From assembly GCA_020438845.1 (NCBI GenBank), contig JAGQTV010000066.1, positions 1 through 33,141 on the forward strand: DNA of 33,141 nt, read 5' to 3'. This document shows, one piece after another, positions 1 to 7,294 of the stretch. The translations under genes and the position numbers were made by a program. Source of the stretch: Mycobacterium sp. Lineage in GTDB: Bacteria > Actinomycetota > Actinomycetes > Mycobacteriales > Mycobacteriaceae. How positions within the stretch are numbered: position 1 is the first letter of the stretch; each line of letters starts with the position of its first letter. The notes under the pieces are model-generated. The model saw nothing but the letters and a program-made list of their open reading frames with translations, made no database searches and was not told where the DNA came from.

Positions 1-41
1 AGTCCTTCCAGCCCCAACAACAACGACGTAGGCTCGACCAT
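1..41 (-). CDS. ISL3-type transposase, N-terminal fragment (runs off window)
   Basis: The minus-strand frame from the ATG at 39-41 reads MVEPTSLLLGLEG and leaves the window. The pattern LLLGLEG a few residues from the start is typical of actinobacterial ISL3 transposases, as I remember that family. An AAGGAG Shine-Dalgarno sequence (52-57) lies 10 nt before the ATG. Only 13 codons are visible, so the call depends on the adjacent ISL3 terminal repeat and on the matching transposase C-terminus at the other end of the window. Whether the full gene is intact cannot be seen. Confidence 0.6.
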   Translation of the reverse strand, partial: MVEPTSLLLGLEG

Positions 42-105
42 GCCCCTGGCTCTCCTTGCAGAATCTGTTTGCTTCGCAACATCCAGATTCCCGAAAGCCA
101 GGGGC
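42..105 (-). repeat. nested stem-loop abutting the transposase start codon
   Basis: Two nested perfect inverted repeats are present: outer arms of 10 bp (42-51 and 96-105, GCCCCTGGCT with its complement) and inner arms of 7 bp (61-67 and 84-90, GAATCTG/CAGATTC), with a further 4-bp TTGC/GCAA stem at the tip. In a minus-strand transcript the outer right arm ends directly at the transposase ATG, and the AAGGAG ribosome-binding site sits in the internal loop between the stems. This layout would hide the start site in transcripts that enter from outside the element. That role is inferred from what is known for other IS elements such as IS10 and IS50. Confidence 0.6.
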
Positions 106-167
106 GCCTCACCTCAACGACACGCCGGGACCCTGACCAGGCATTGCCCGCTTAAACTCGAAGAGCC

Positions 168-408
168 GCCAAACCGGACTGCCCGTTCACCCAACCCGTC
201 ACTTCGCCCGCAGCGTTCAGACAGCCCTTCCTGAGGGACAGTGCCAACCGGCCGCAGGTCGGCTGTACGGTGGCGGCCACGCTGGCGCGAACGACGCGCG
301 CTCGCGCCGCAGCGTTGACGCAGCGAATTGGGCTGGGGTGAGGTCCGCGTGGGCGGAGTGGGGCCGGTCGGCCTTTCAGTCGCGCGCTGTCGCCAATTTG
401 ACTACCTA
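168..408. other. intergenic, no gene recognised; one GC-rich hairpin
   Basis: Between the IS boundary and the stop codon of the PAS/GGDEF gene I see no convincing coding frame. Short open frames on both strands have arginine/proline-rich translations typical of noise. A GC-rich inverted repeat GGCGCGA (284-290) and TCGCGCC (302-308) lies about 100 bp past the stop of the minus-strand gene. It could act as a terminator without a T-run, but this is weak. Confidence 0.4.
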
Positions 409-3036
409 TTAATGGCACACCACATTGTTGCGCCCCTTAGCTTTGGCGGTATAGAGAGCTTCGTCGGATTTCTTGATCACAGACTCTGGGGTGTCACCGG
501 GACCGTAGCCGGATAGGCCTATGCTGATCGAGACGGTTTCAGGAATTCCAAAGTCGGTAGCCTCAATAGTCGCTCTGATACGTTCGGCGTAGGCGCGTGA
601 GGAATTGATATTTGAATCACCAAACAAGATCAGAAATTCCTCCCCTCCCCACCTTGCCGCCACATTCGAACCCCTGACACAACCTCGTATGATCTCGGCG
701 ACTTTCTCCAGCACCGCGTCTCCGACTTGGTGGCCATACCGGTCATTGACGGCTTTGAAATGATCGACGTCGATCAAGGCTATTGAAAACGGAGTTGAAT
801 CATGTTCCGACCTTTGGAACTTCCGGATGAGCAATTCCGTCATGTAGTGCCTGTTGAACATCCCAGTCAACTGGTCCATTTCAGCCTGCACACGCAGCCG
901 GCCCTCAAGCTCTTTTCGGACTCCATTTTCGGTTTCCAGCCGTTGGATCAAACGCGTTTTTTCCAGGAAAAGATTTTGTTGCTCAGTCACATCCTCACTG
1001 TACATAATTGCGCCAATTTGTTCCCCGCTCGTCCGGTCGAGCCACGGGATCATCGACCATCTCACGAACTGAACGGTGCCGTCATCGCGATGAAATTCAT
1101 CGGCAGGCGATGAAAGCGATTCCCCATGCATTACCCTATGGTGCACGTCCAGCCATTCTGGCATATCCAAGACTTCGGGAAAAATTTCATAATGGCTTTT
1201 TCCTTTGACATCTAAATCCGTGATCTTGTATTGCTGGTACCAAAGATTGGAAGCGAACACATAATTCATCTTCTTGTCGAAGATGGCAATCGCCAAGGGG
1301 CTGTGTTCGGCGACGGCTGCCAGCGTGTTCAATTCGATCGCAATCTGGTCGTTCTGCCGCTGAAGCTGGTCAGCCATCGCCCGGTTTTGCTCATTCTGCT
1401 CAGCGATCTGCTGGCGCGCTTCCACCTCGGCAGTCACGTCGATGATCTGTCCGATGATTTCCGTTACCCGCCCGCCCCGGTCGCGGACACAGCTCACCGC
1501 GAGGTCGCCCCAGATCGTATGGCCGTCAGCGCGGATGAAGTGCTTGACCATCCGGTAGGCGTCGATACGACCTTCCAGGATGGCCGTAAAGTTCTTGAAT
1601 TCGGCGTCCAAGTATTCCTGCGGGGTCAGATCGGCAAACGACACCTGCTTCAGCGCCTCGGCGTCGAGGCCGAAGAACCGACACGCCGCGTCGTTGACCT
1701 CGGTGAAGCGCCCCTCGGGTGTGACCAGGCACATAGCGACGGCGGCGCTTTCCATCAACCGGCGGTAGCGTGCGTCGGCTCTGGCCCGCTGCCTGCGCGC
1801 CTCCTCCAGTTCCTGCTCCGCAGCCACCTCGTCATCGATCAGGCGCAGCACGGCGCTCACACCGTCTCGGTGACCATGGTCGTCGTGGAAAGGCTTGGCG
1901 TGCAGCGCGAGCCAATGCGTGACGGCATCGGCTGAATTGACCCGAACCCGCCCCTTGATCGCACCACCATCGCCGAGCGTCTGCCATCGGTTGGCGTGGG
2001 CCTGCATATCCTCTGGCGGGACGATCTCCCACACTCCTCGCCCCAGCCAATACTCAGCCGGTGCCCCCAGTACCTCTTCGGCATTCGGTGAAATCCAGAC
2101 AACGCGGTCATCACGGATGTGGCAGACAACGTCGCCGACGTTCTCGATGAGCAGACGATATTCCCGTTCGGAGGCTGCGATCAGGTCACGCTGCCGTTGA
2201 AGCTGTTGAACCAGATCGCGGTTCCGTTCTTCCGCGTTCACCTTGTCGGTGATATCGGTGATCTGGGATATGAAGTTGACCACCGCACCGTGCTCGTCGC
2301 GAACACAGCTCACCGCGAGGTCCCCCCAGATCAGTTGACCATCGGCATGGATGTACTGCTTGAGCATCCGATAGGAATCGATTCGGCCCGCGAGGACGTC
2401 GTTCACCTTGTCAAGGTCGGCTTCCAGGAACTCCGGCGCAGTCAACTCCTGCCACGTCTTCTGAGTCAAGGTGTCGGCCGGGTAGCCGAACAACTCGCAA
2501 AGCGCGTCGTTGACTTCCTCGAAGCGACCATCCGGGGTAATCAGGCACATGCCAATAGCGGCATTGTCCATCGCCTGGCGGAATTTCGCCTCAGCCGCGG
2601 CGGCGCGCTGTGCTATCAGGAATCGATCGCTGACATCACGCCAAGTCACGACGATGGCGGTTGGGGTCGCCCGGCTGGCGCGGAGGTCATAGCGGCGGGT
2701 ATCGCGAAGGACTTCGTTGTCATAGGCGAAGTCGTCGAGAATCAGCGGCTCTCCGGTTTCCACGCACCGGATGTAACCGGGCAGCAGTGTGTCCTTGATG
2801 CCCGGCATGGTCTCCACCACCCCGCGACCGAGCAATTCCTCACGGGACAACCCGAGGTAGTCACATGTCGCCTGGTTGAGTTCACGGTAAACAAAGTCAA
2901 CGACCCGCCCATCGGAAGCCCTCACCGCTTCCAACAGCACCTGAGGATCAAGCAACGCGTCGGAGCTCACCCGCAGCAGAGCCTGGGCCGCGTGCGTCGC
3001 CGCAGTGTCATCAGTCAGTCCTGAGACGCCTTCCAT
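409..3036 (-). CDS. multi-PAS diguanylate cyclase (GGDEF)
   Basis: Predicted diguanylate cyclase of about 875 aa that would make c-di-GMP from two GTP in response to signals read by PAS sensors. Five PAS-type modules can be traced, at roughly residues 25-145, 155-275, 295-415, 430-545 and 575-700, linked by short coiled stretches. The C-terminal cyclase domain has an intact GGEEF active site (about 797-801). The inhibitory I-site, normally RxxD five residues before it, reads RGSN (788-791), so product inhibition may be weakened. PAS modules 2 and 4 are close copies of each other (shared IWGDLAVSCVRD). No membrane segment is evident, so it is probably cytoplasmic. The ATG at 3036 is preferred because GGGTGAG precedes it closely; a GTG nine bases upstream (3045) is also possible. 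GC content falls visibly in the C-terminal third. Confidence 0.9.
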   Translation of the reverse strand: MEGVSGLTDDTAATHAAQALLRVSSDALLDPQVLLEAVRASDGRVVDFVYRELNQATCDYLGLSREELLGRGVVETMPGIKDTLLPGYIRCVETGEPLILDDFAYDNEVLRDTRRYDLRASRATPTAIVVTWRDVSDRFLIAQRAAAAEAKFRQAMDNAAIGMCLITPDGRFEEVNDALCELFGYPADTLTQKTWQELTAPEFLEADLDKVNDVLAGRIDSYRMLKQYIHADGQLIWGDLAVSCVRDEHGAVVNFISQITDITDKVNAEERNRDLVQQLQRQRDLIAASEREYRLLIENVGDVVCHIRDDRVVWISPNAEEVLGAPAEYWLGRGVWEIVPPEDMQAHANRWQTLGDGGAIKGRVRVNSADAVTHWLALHAKPFHDDHGHRDGVSAVLRLIDDEVAAEQELEEARRQRARADARYRRLMESAAVAMCLVTPEGRFTEVNDAACRFFGLDAEALKQVSFADLTPQEYLDAEFKNFTAILEGRIDAYRMVKHFIRADGHTIWGDLAVSCVRDRGGRVTEIIGQIIDVTAEVEARQQIAEQNEQNRAMADQLQRQNDQIAIELNTLAAVAEHSPLAIAIFDKKMNYVFASNLWYQQYKITDLDVKGKSHYEIFPEVLDMPEWLDVHHRVMHGESLSSPADEFHRDDGTVQFVRWSMIPWLDRTSGEQIGAIMYSEDVTEQQNLFLEKTRLIQRLETENGVRKELEGRLRVQAEMDQLTGMFNRHYMTELLIRKFQRSEHDSTPFSIALIDVDHFKAVNDRYGHQVGDAVLEKVAEIIRGCVRGSNVAARWGGEEFLILFGDSNINSSRAYAERIRATIEATDFGIPETVSISIGLSGYGPGDTPESVIKKSDEALYTAKAKGRNNVVCH

Positions 3037-3321
3037 CCATCTCACCCGCCGCCGAGAGGACGTTCAAACCTTGGCGATCCGGCCAGCCACGCAACCCCGG
3101 AGCATCCGCGCGAGGCTCCCCCAAGGCATTGGCGGCTCCACACGGCAAGCATGATTTTTACTCTAAAGCCGGCAAGCCACCAGAATGCAGGAAAACCCAG
3201 GCCGCCACGTCTGAGCTTCCCACAGGCAAAGGCCGCCGGACCACAACCGTTTGACGGCCCCGAATTCGCCGTTGATCGACCAACAGGATACCGACGCCAC
3301 CCAGAGTCGGGGCGTCAAAAG

Positions 3322-4404
3322 TCAGTCGGTGCCCTTGCTGACACGGTTTCTGCCGGTGTGTTTGGCGTGATAGAGAGCGCGGTCGGCAGCCTGCAGGAGA
3401 TCGATCGCTGATGTCATGGTTTCATCAACGCAGGCTGCTCCGATGCTGACGGTGATCGCACGTTTAGGCCAGGGGGCTCGCTGGACGGTGCGGCGGAGTC
3501 TCTCCCCGATCACAAAGGCACCTTTCAGCGTGGTGTTCGGCAAAATTACCGCGAATTCCTCCCCGCCGTACCGGAAGAGCAAATCCTCAGAACGCGAGTC
3601 CAACTGCAGCAGACTCGCAACTGCCCGCAGAGTCTCATCTCCCACCGCATGGCCGAAACTGTCGTTGACTGCCTTGAAGTGATCGATATCGATCATGAGC
3701 AGCGAACACGAGGTTCTATCGCGCTTCGCCCGGGTGAACTCCTCTTCAAGTTTTTGGTCGAACCTGCGACGGTTCTTTATCCCGGTCAACACATCCGTGA
3801 CCGACTGCGCTTCCAGATGCGTGCGGACCCTCTCCATGTCCCGCTGATATTCCTGCATGAGCTCGACATATTGCTCCTGGTCCAATACGGCCTGTTCCAG
3901 GGTGGCAATGCTGTGGCGCAGCTCCAACTGCTCGATGATCTGGCGGGACAGGACTCGTAAGGCTTCCAGTTGAGTCTCGGTGAGTTTGCGGGGTTCGCGA
4001 TCGACCACGCAGACCGTGCCCAACGCTTCACCGGTGGGCGTGACCAGGGGTGCGCCGGCGTAAAAGCGGATATTCGGATCACCTACGACTGAAGGATTGG
4101 CGGCAAATCGTTCATCGAGGGTGGCGTCCTCCACGGTCATGACGTCGTCTGGCTGCATGATCGCGTGTGCGCAGAACGCCTCTGAGCGCGGTGTCCCCTC
4201 CCCATCAATGCCAACCTTCGCCTTGAACCACTGGCGATCGGCATCCAGCAAGGTCACGACCGCAATCGGAGTTCCACAGATCGCTGCGGCGAGTTTTGCG
4301 ACATCGTCGTAGGCCCGTTCTGGCAGGGAATCCATGATGTTGTACTCGCGCAGCGCGTTCAGCCTCGCCGGTTCGTTCTCGGGAACGGGAAATGGTGCCG
4401 CCAA
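3322..4404 (-). CDS. GAF-GGDEF diguanylate cyclase
   Basis: Predicted cytoplasmic diguanylate cyclase of 360 aa. An N-terminal GAF sensor domain (about residues 25-160, including TPRSEAFCAH and FYAGAPL) is followed by a helical linker rich in Glu and Gln (about 165-200) and a GGDEF domain. The active site GGEEF is at 280-284. An intact inhibitory site RSED is at 271-274, so unlike the neighbouring cyclase this one should be feedback-inhibited by c-di-GMP. The frame is closed by a TGA 18 bases before the only plausible start, a TTG at 4402-4404, with a GAGGG sequence a little upstream. It lies 286 bp upstream of the five-PAS cyclase on the same strand, with no gene in the gap. Expression together is possible but not shown. 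Confidence 0.9.
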   Translation of the reverse strand: MAAPFPVPENEPARLNALREYNIMDSLPERAYDDVAKLAAAICGTPIAVVTLLDADRQWFKAKVGIDGEGTPRSEAFCAHAIMQPDDVMTVEDATLDERFAANPSVVGDPNIRFYAGAPLVTPTGEALGTVCVVDREPRKLTETQLEALRVLSRQIIEQLELRHSIATLEQAVLDQEQYVELMQEYQRDMERVRTHLEAQSVTDVLTGIKNRRRFDQKLEEEFTRAKRDRTSCSLLMIDIDHFKAVNDSFGHAVGDETLRAVASLLQLDSRSEDLLFRYGGEEFAVILPNTTLKGAFVIGERLRRTVQRAPWPKRAITVSIGAACVDETMTSAIDLLQAADRALYHAKHTGRNRVSKGTD

Positions 4405-4624
4405 CTTGCCAAACCGCCCTCAGAATCCCTGCTTCGGGCGATCGATATTCGTCATGATCGACACGATAAAGCAGCATTGGGCCCAGCGGACCTCATCGTT
4501 CGCGTCTTCTCATTCTGAGCCCACCGACCTATTGATTTCGGTCACACCACGTCCGCCACATCGTCAAAGTCGCGGCGCACCAGAGAGTTGTTGGATTTAG
4601 CCGCCTACCAAACCACACACCCGT

Positions 4625-4664
4625 TAGGCTGCCCGAATCCTCCGGGATCAAAGCCCACAAGGAG
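4625..4664 (+). promoter_or_regulatory. probable -10 element and ribosome-binding site of the secreted CHAP-like gene
   Basis: TAGGCT (4625-4630) fits the mycobacterial TANNNT -10 pattern and lies 40 bp before the GTG start. AAGGAG (4659-4664) is a strong Shine-Dalgarno sequence 5 nt before the GTG at 4670 and decides that start. The rest of the 265-bp divergent spacer (4405-4669) shows no further feature that I could support. Confidence 0.45.
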
Positions 4665-4669
4665 TTGGT

Positions 4670-5158
4670 GTGGCGGTGAACAGACTGATTGTCGGTGCGG
4701 TGCTGGCCACCGCATCTGCCATCGCCACGGGTATGGCCGGACCTGCGGGAGCAGATGCATCCACCGCACCCGCGCCACCCATGGGAGCCGCGAACGTCGT
4801 TGACCGGGGCGCACAAGCGTTGGACTGGGCACGCGATCAGATGGCGTCCAACCCGGACAACCCGGTGCAGTGTGAGACCTTCGTGGAACAGGCTTACAAC
4901 CACTCGTTCCGGTACGGCTCAGCGATAGAGGCGTTCAACGACCTGAACGCCAAAGGCAAGATCTTCACCGACACCAACGGCATCCCCACCGGGGCACTGG
5001 TGTTCACCAGCGATCCTCGCTTTGACGCCGGATACGGCCACGTCATGCTCAGCCAAGGCGATGGAACCTATCTGACGGCGAACTACGTAGTAGCACCCAA
5101 AATCCGCGTTGTCCGACTCGGCCAGAACCGATTCCTTGGTTGGGCCTATGCCCCTTGA
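4670..5158 (+). CDS. secreted CHAP/NlpC-P60-like protein
   Basis: A 162-aa protein with a Sec-type signal peptide (residues 1 to about 29, cleavage near AGADA) and a compact C-terminal domain. The domain has a Cys at 68 in QCETFVEQAY, a GIPTGALVF strand, and a His at 124 in GYGHVMLSQGDG. This Cys ... Gly-Ala-Leu-Val-Phe ... Gly-His-Val order is the hallmark of papain-like peptidoglycan amidases and endopeptidases (CHAP and NlpC/P60 folds). A role in cell-wall cleavage outside the membrane is likely but inferred. It stands alone, diverging from the GAF-GGDEF gene. The substrate cannot be predicted from sequence. Confidence 0.75.
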   Translation: MAVNRLIVGAVLATASAIATGMAGPAGADASTAPAPPMGAANVVDRGAQALDWARDQMASNPDNPVQCETFVEQAYNHSFRYGSAIEAFNDLNAKGKIFTDTNGIPTGALVFTSDPRFDAGYGHVMLSQGDGTYLTANYVVAPKIRVVRLGQNRFLGWAYAP

Positions 5159-5185
5159 GCTGGACTTCTGACTTCGCTTTCGTCG

Positions 5186-5443
5186 CTATTCCGCTACGCG
5201 GAAATAGGGTTCGACCGTGCCGCTGAGCTTGATGACCATGGGATTTCCCCGGCGATCCTTGGCGGTGGGGACTTCAACACGCACCCAACCCTCGGCGACG
5301 TTGTATTCGTGCACATTGGTTTTCTCGACGCCGTTGAAGCGAATACCCACGTCGCGGCCGAGCACCTCTTCGCTGTAGAAGGGGCTGCGCGGATCAATGG
5401 AGAGGTGATTCGGCGGAGTGTCTGTGGTCTGGTCCTCGGACAT
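5186..5443 (-). CDS. DUF3297 family small protein
   Basis: An 85-aa soluble protein with the layout of the DUF3297 family: an acidic start, then LSIDPRSPFYSEEVL, GIRFNGVEKTNVHEYNVAEGW and a C-terminal VEPYF. Members are widespread in proteobacteria and actinobacteria and have no established function. No signal peptide or membrane segment is present. A CGAAAG sequence upstream of the ATG at 5441-5443 may serve as the ribosome site. It is convergent with the CHAP-like gene (27-bp gap) and divergent from the GNAT gene. Confidence 0.8.
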   Translation of the reverse strand: MSEDQTTDTPPNHLSIDPRSPFYSEEVLGRDVGIRFNGVEKTNVHEYNVAEGWVRVEVPTAKDRRGNPMVIKLSGTVEPYFRVAE

Positions 5444-5610
5444 GATGGCTTTCGTTCGATGCTGACTTAGGTCTTGGGTTGATTCGCTGGGAACTCAAGC
5501 GACCCTAACCGGCGAAACCAACTCCCCGGCGTCGGGCCTCCGGATTACCCGGCGACTGCGCGGCCCCCCGGGAGATTCCCTCGACCCGTGGCGAACCATG
5601 TGTTGGCATA

Positions 5611-6285
5611 GTGGTCGTGGGACATCAGATTTGGCCGCCGGCAGAACTCTCCGTGGTGACACCAGGGCTGACCCTGCGCTACATCAGTGACGAACTGGCC
5701 GTGGAACTCGCGCACCTGGCTGCCGCAGGGATCCACGACCCGGCGATGCAACCGTTTTCCGAACCCTGGACCGATGTGCCGTCACCACAGCTGGAACAGA
5801 ACACGCTGCGCTACTTCTGGAAGTGTCGCGCTGAGACGACCGCCGAGCACTGGGACTTGTGCCTCGGCGTCGTGGTCGAGGGAAAACCGGCAGGAGTCTG
5901 CACCCTTCACGGCGATGACTTCCCGACCCGACGTAGCGCCACCACCGGTTCCTGGCTTGGGCGGGGCTTCCAAGGACAAGGCCTCGGTCGGGAAATGCGT
6001 CAGGCCGCCCTGCACCTGCTATTCGCCGGGTTCGGTGCGGAGCGCGCCGTCACCCGGGCATGGCACGACAACGCGGCGTCGGTGGCTGTGACTCGATCAT
6101 TGCCGTACACCCAGACCGCCACCACGCAGGAAAGACGGCGAGACCGGCTGGACACCATGATCGAATTCACGATGATGGCCGAGCAGTGGAACGCCATCAA
6201 ACGTAACGACATCCAACTAAACGGAGTGCCGGCTGTGCGTGAGCAACTCAACATCGAGGTGCGCCCCACACCATCCGGGACCTAG
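5611..6285 (+). CDS. GNAT family acetyltransferase
   Basis: A predicted cytoplasmic N-acetyltransferase of 224 aa, RimJ/RimL-like, which would move an acetyl group from acetyl-CoA to an amine. The acetyl-CoA pyrophosphate loop is seen as QGQGLGRE (residues 121-128), following a strand with GVCTLHG. The motif FAGFGAERAVTRAWHDNAASVAVTRSL matches the usual C-terminal half, in which a conserved Asn follows the second strand. No Shine-Dalgarno sequence is visible. A -10-like CATAGT (5607-5612) overlaps the first GTG, so translation may be leaderless from the in-frame GTG at 5617. The substrate is unknown. The gene ends 44 bp from a convergent secreted-protein gene. Confidence 0.85.
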   Translation: MVVGHQIWPPAELSVVTPGLTLRYISDELAVELAHLAAAGIHDPAMQPFSEPWTDVPSPQLEQNTLRYFWKCRAETTAEHWDLCLGVVVEGKPAGVCTLHGDDFPTRRSATTGSWLGRGFQGQGLGREMRQAALHLLFAGFGAERAVTRAWHDNAASVAVTRSLPYTQTATTQERRRDRLDTMIEFTMMAEQWNAIKRNDIQLNGVPAVREQLNIEVRPTPSGT

Positions 6286-6329
6286 CGAACGCAACGACCG
6301 CGACGGTCAGGACCCCGACCCAGTGCGTG

Positions 6330-6758
6330 TCAGCGTCGGTGAATCTCCGGAACATGAACATCAGGAACCCGCACATCCGGAACCCGAACATCCGGTACAT
6401 GAATGTTCGGAACCGGCACGCCGGGCACATGGATGCCGGGTATGCCAGGTATGCCAGGAACTCGGAGGTAGGGGGCGATATTCGGGACGTTGAGGCCGAA
6501 GCCCGGGTCGAAACCGATTCCTATGGGGAGCGGGTCGAATCCGATCCCGATAGGGACGGGATTGAAGACCGGCACCGGAACGGCAGGCGCGAAATCCACA
6601 CCGGCAGGCGCCCAGGGTTCGCACTGCCCATTGGCATTGTTGTAGAACATGCCGACGCCGCAATCGTCGAGGGCATGTCCGGGCGGGGCGAACACCAACG
6701 CCAGGAACGCAACCCCTGCGGTCACCGCGGCGGAGTCGCGCCGCCAACAACCCGTCAT
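6330..6758 (-). CDS. secreted Pro/Val-repeat protein
   Basis: A 142-aa exported protein. A signal peptide (residues 1 to about 29, ending APPGHA) is followed by a Cys-bounded segment (DDCGVGMFYNNANGQCEPW, residues 31-49) of a kind I have seen in mycobacterial secreted proteins. Two copies of PIGIGFDP come next, then a tail of pentapeptide repeats of the form V-P-[DNE]-[VI]-[RH] (about 109-140), which shows in DNA as a 15-bp repeat at about 6340-6420. Its ATG (6756-6758) overlaps the TGA of the upstream DUF4333 lipoprotein gene in an ATGA junction, so the two are probably translationally coupled. The function is unknown. The repeat tail could be an extended surface-binding or wall-spanning element, which is inference. 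Confidence 0.75.
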   Translation of the reverse strand: MTGCWRRDSAAVTAGVAFLALVFAPPGHALDDCGVGMFYNNANGQCEPWAPAGVDFAPAVPVPVFNPVPIGIGFDPLPIGIGFDPGFGLNVPNIAPYLRVPGIPGIPGIHVPGVPVPNIHVPDVRVPDVRVPDVHVPEIHRR

Positions 6759-7294
6759 GACTGGCTGGTGGAGAGGCTCATATAAAGGCCCTGGACCTTG
6801 CTGACCGAGACGGTGGTGTCGTCGGTGGTCCCGTCCTTCGTGACATGGCACGTAGTGCTGGAGCCAACCTTGCCTTCCAGTCCGGCGTCGCAGGTAACCT
6901 CGGCCGATACGTTCGCCGCGAAAGCCTTCTCCAGTTGGGCCTTGGTCATCGACGGCGCGAAGTCGTAGTCGATGTTGCCGCCGTCCACCTTGGTCACCGT
7001 CGTAATCGCCTGAACCGACGTGGTGTCGTTGACCACCACCTCGCACGTTGCGGTCTTGCCGACCTCGCCTGTCAGGCCGGAAGCGCACGTGACCGACTTC
7101 GGCGGCGTGGCCGTGGAGATCCGGCTGGTGAGGCTTTTCTGCAGGTCCTCAGCGCTGATCGACGGTGTGTTGGTGGCCGAGGCCTTGGTATCGCCCTTGT
7201 CATGATCATCTTTGGCTGAACAGCCCGAAATTCCGAAGCCGAGCAGGCCTGCTGCGACAAGCACCGCAGCACCCGCTCTTCTTCCGACGGTCAT
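6755..7294 (-). CDS. lipoprotein with two DUF4333 domains
   Basis: A 179-aa lipoprotein. The N-terminal segment ends in a lipobox ISGC with lipidated Cys25, so it should be anchored on the outer face of the membrane. Two DUF4333 modules follow, each with the pattern CxxGLxGxVGxxxTC: Cys70/Cys84 and Cys135/Cys149, with identical spacing that suggests a disulfide in each. DUF4333 is common in mycobacterial lipoproteins and has no assigned function. The ATG at 7292-7294 is chosen because GGGAGGT stands 8 nt upstream and the signal sequence starts there; the open frame extends further upstream without signal-like character. It overlaps the following secreted-protein gene by 4 nt. Confidence 0.85.
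   Translation of the reverse strand: MTVGRRAGAAVLVAAGLLGFGISGCSAKDDHDKGDTKASATNTPSISAEDLQKSLTSRISTATPPKSVTCASGLTGEVGKTATCEVVVNDTTSVQAITTVTKVDGGNIDYDFAPSMTKAQLEKAFAANVSAEVTCDAGLEGKVGSSTTCHVTKDGTTDDTTVSVSKVQGLYMSLSTSQS

Larger units (their letters stand above)
1..167 (-). mobile_element. ISL3-family insertion sequence, terminal part (5' end of element)
   Basis: Read on the minus strand from position 167, the sequence opens GGCTCTTCGAGTTTAAGCGG. The GGCTCTTC start is the well-known terminal inverted repeat of ISL3-family elements. About 126 nt further in is an ATG (39-41) that opens a transposase-like reading frame running off the window at position 1. The opposite end of a similar element is present at 33016, and the two termini align as an imperfect inverted repeat with the shared pattern GG-TCT-C-GA-GTT-AG-GGG. 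The exact outer boundary at 167 is inferred from the GG start of the repeat. The 8 bases outside it (168-175, gccaaacc) would be one copy of the target duplication if this end is intact. Confidence 0.72.

Noticed and set aside
42-105. Resemblance of the nested inverted repeat to an integron attC site
   Set aside because: The ends lack the GTTRRRY/RYYYAAC core sites, and the structure sits inside an ISL3 leader next to a transposase start, which explains it better.
152-418. Open frame of 88 codons on the minus strand
   Set aside because: It crosses the IS boundary and its translation is low-complexity Ala/Arg/Pro with no recognisable motif.
2119-3024. Long open frame opposite the five-PAS cyclase
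   Set aside because: It is the complement of a well-supported PAS coding region in high-GC DNA, and no family motif appears in it.
6759-7088. Extending the secreted Pro/Val-repeat protein upstream to 7088
   Set aside because: The added 110 residues are Arg/His/Gly-rich and overlap the DUF4333 lipoprotein frame. The ATG at 6758 opens a signal peptide directly.
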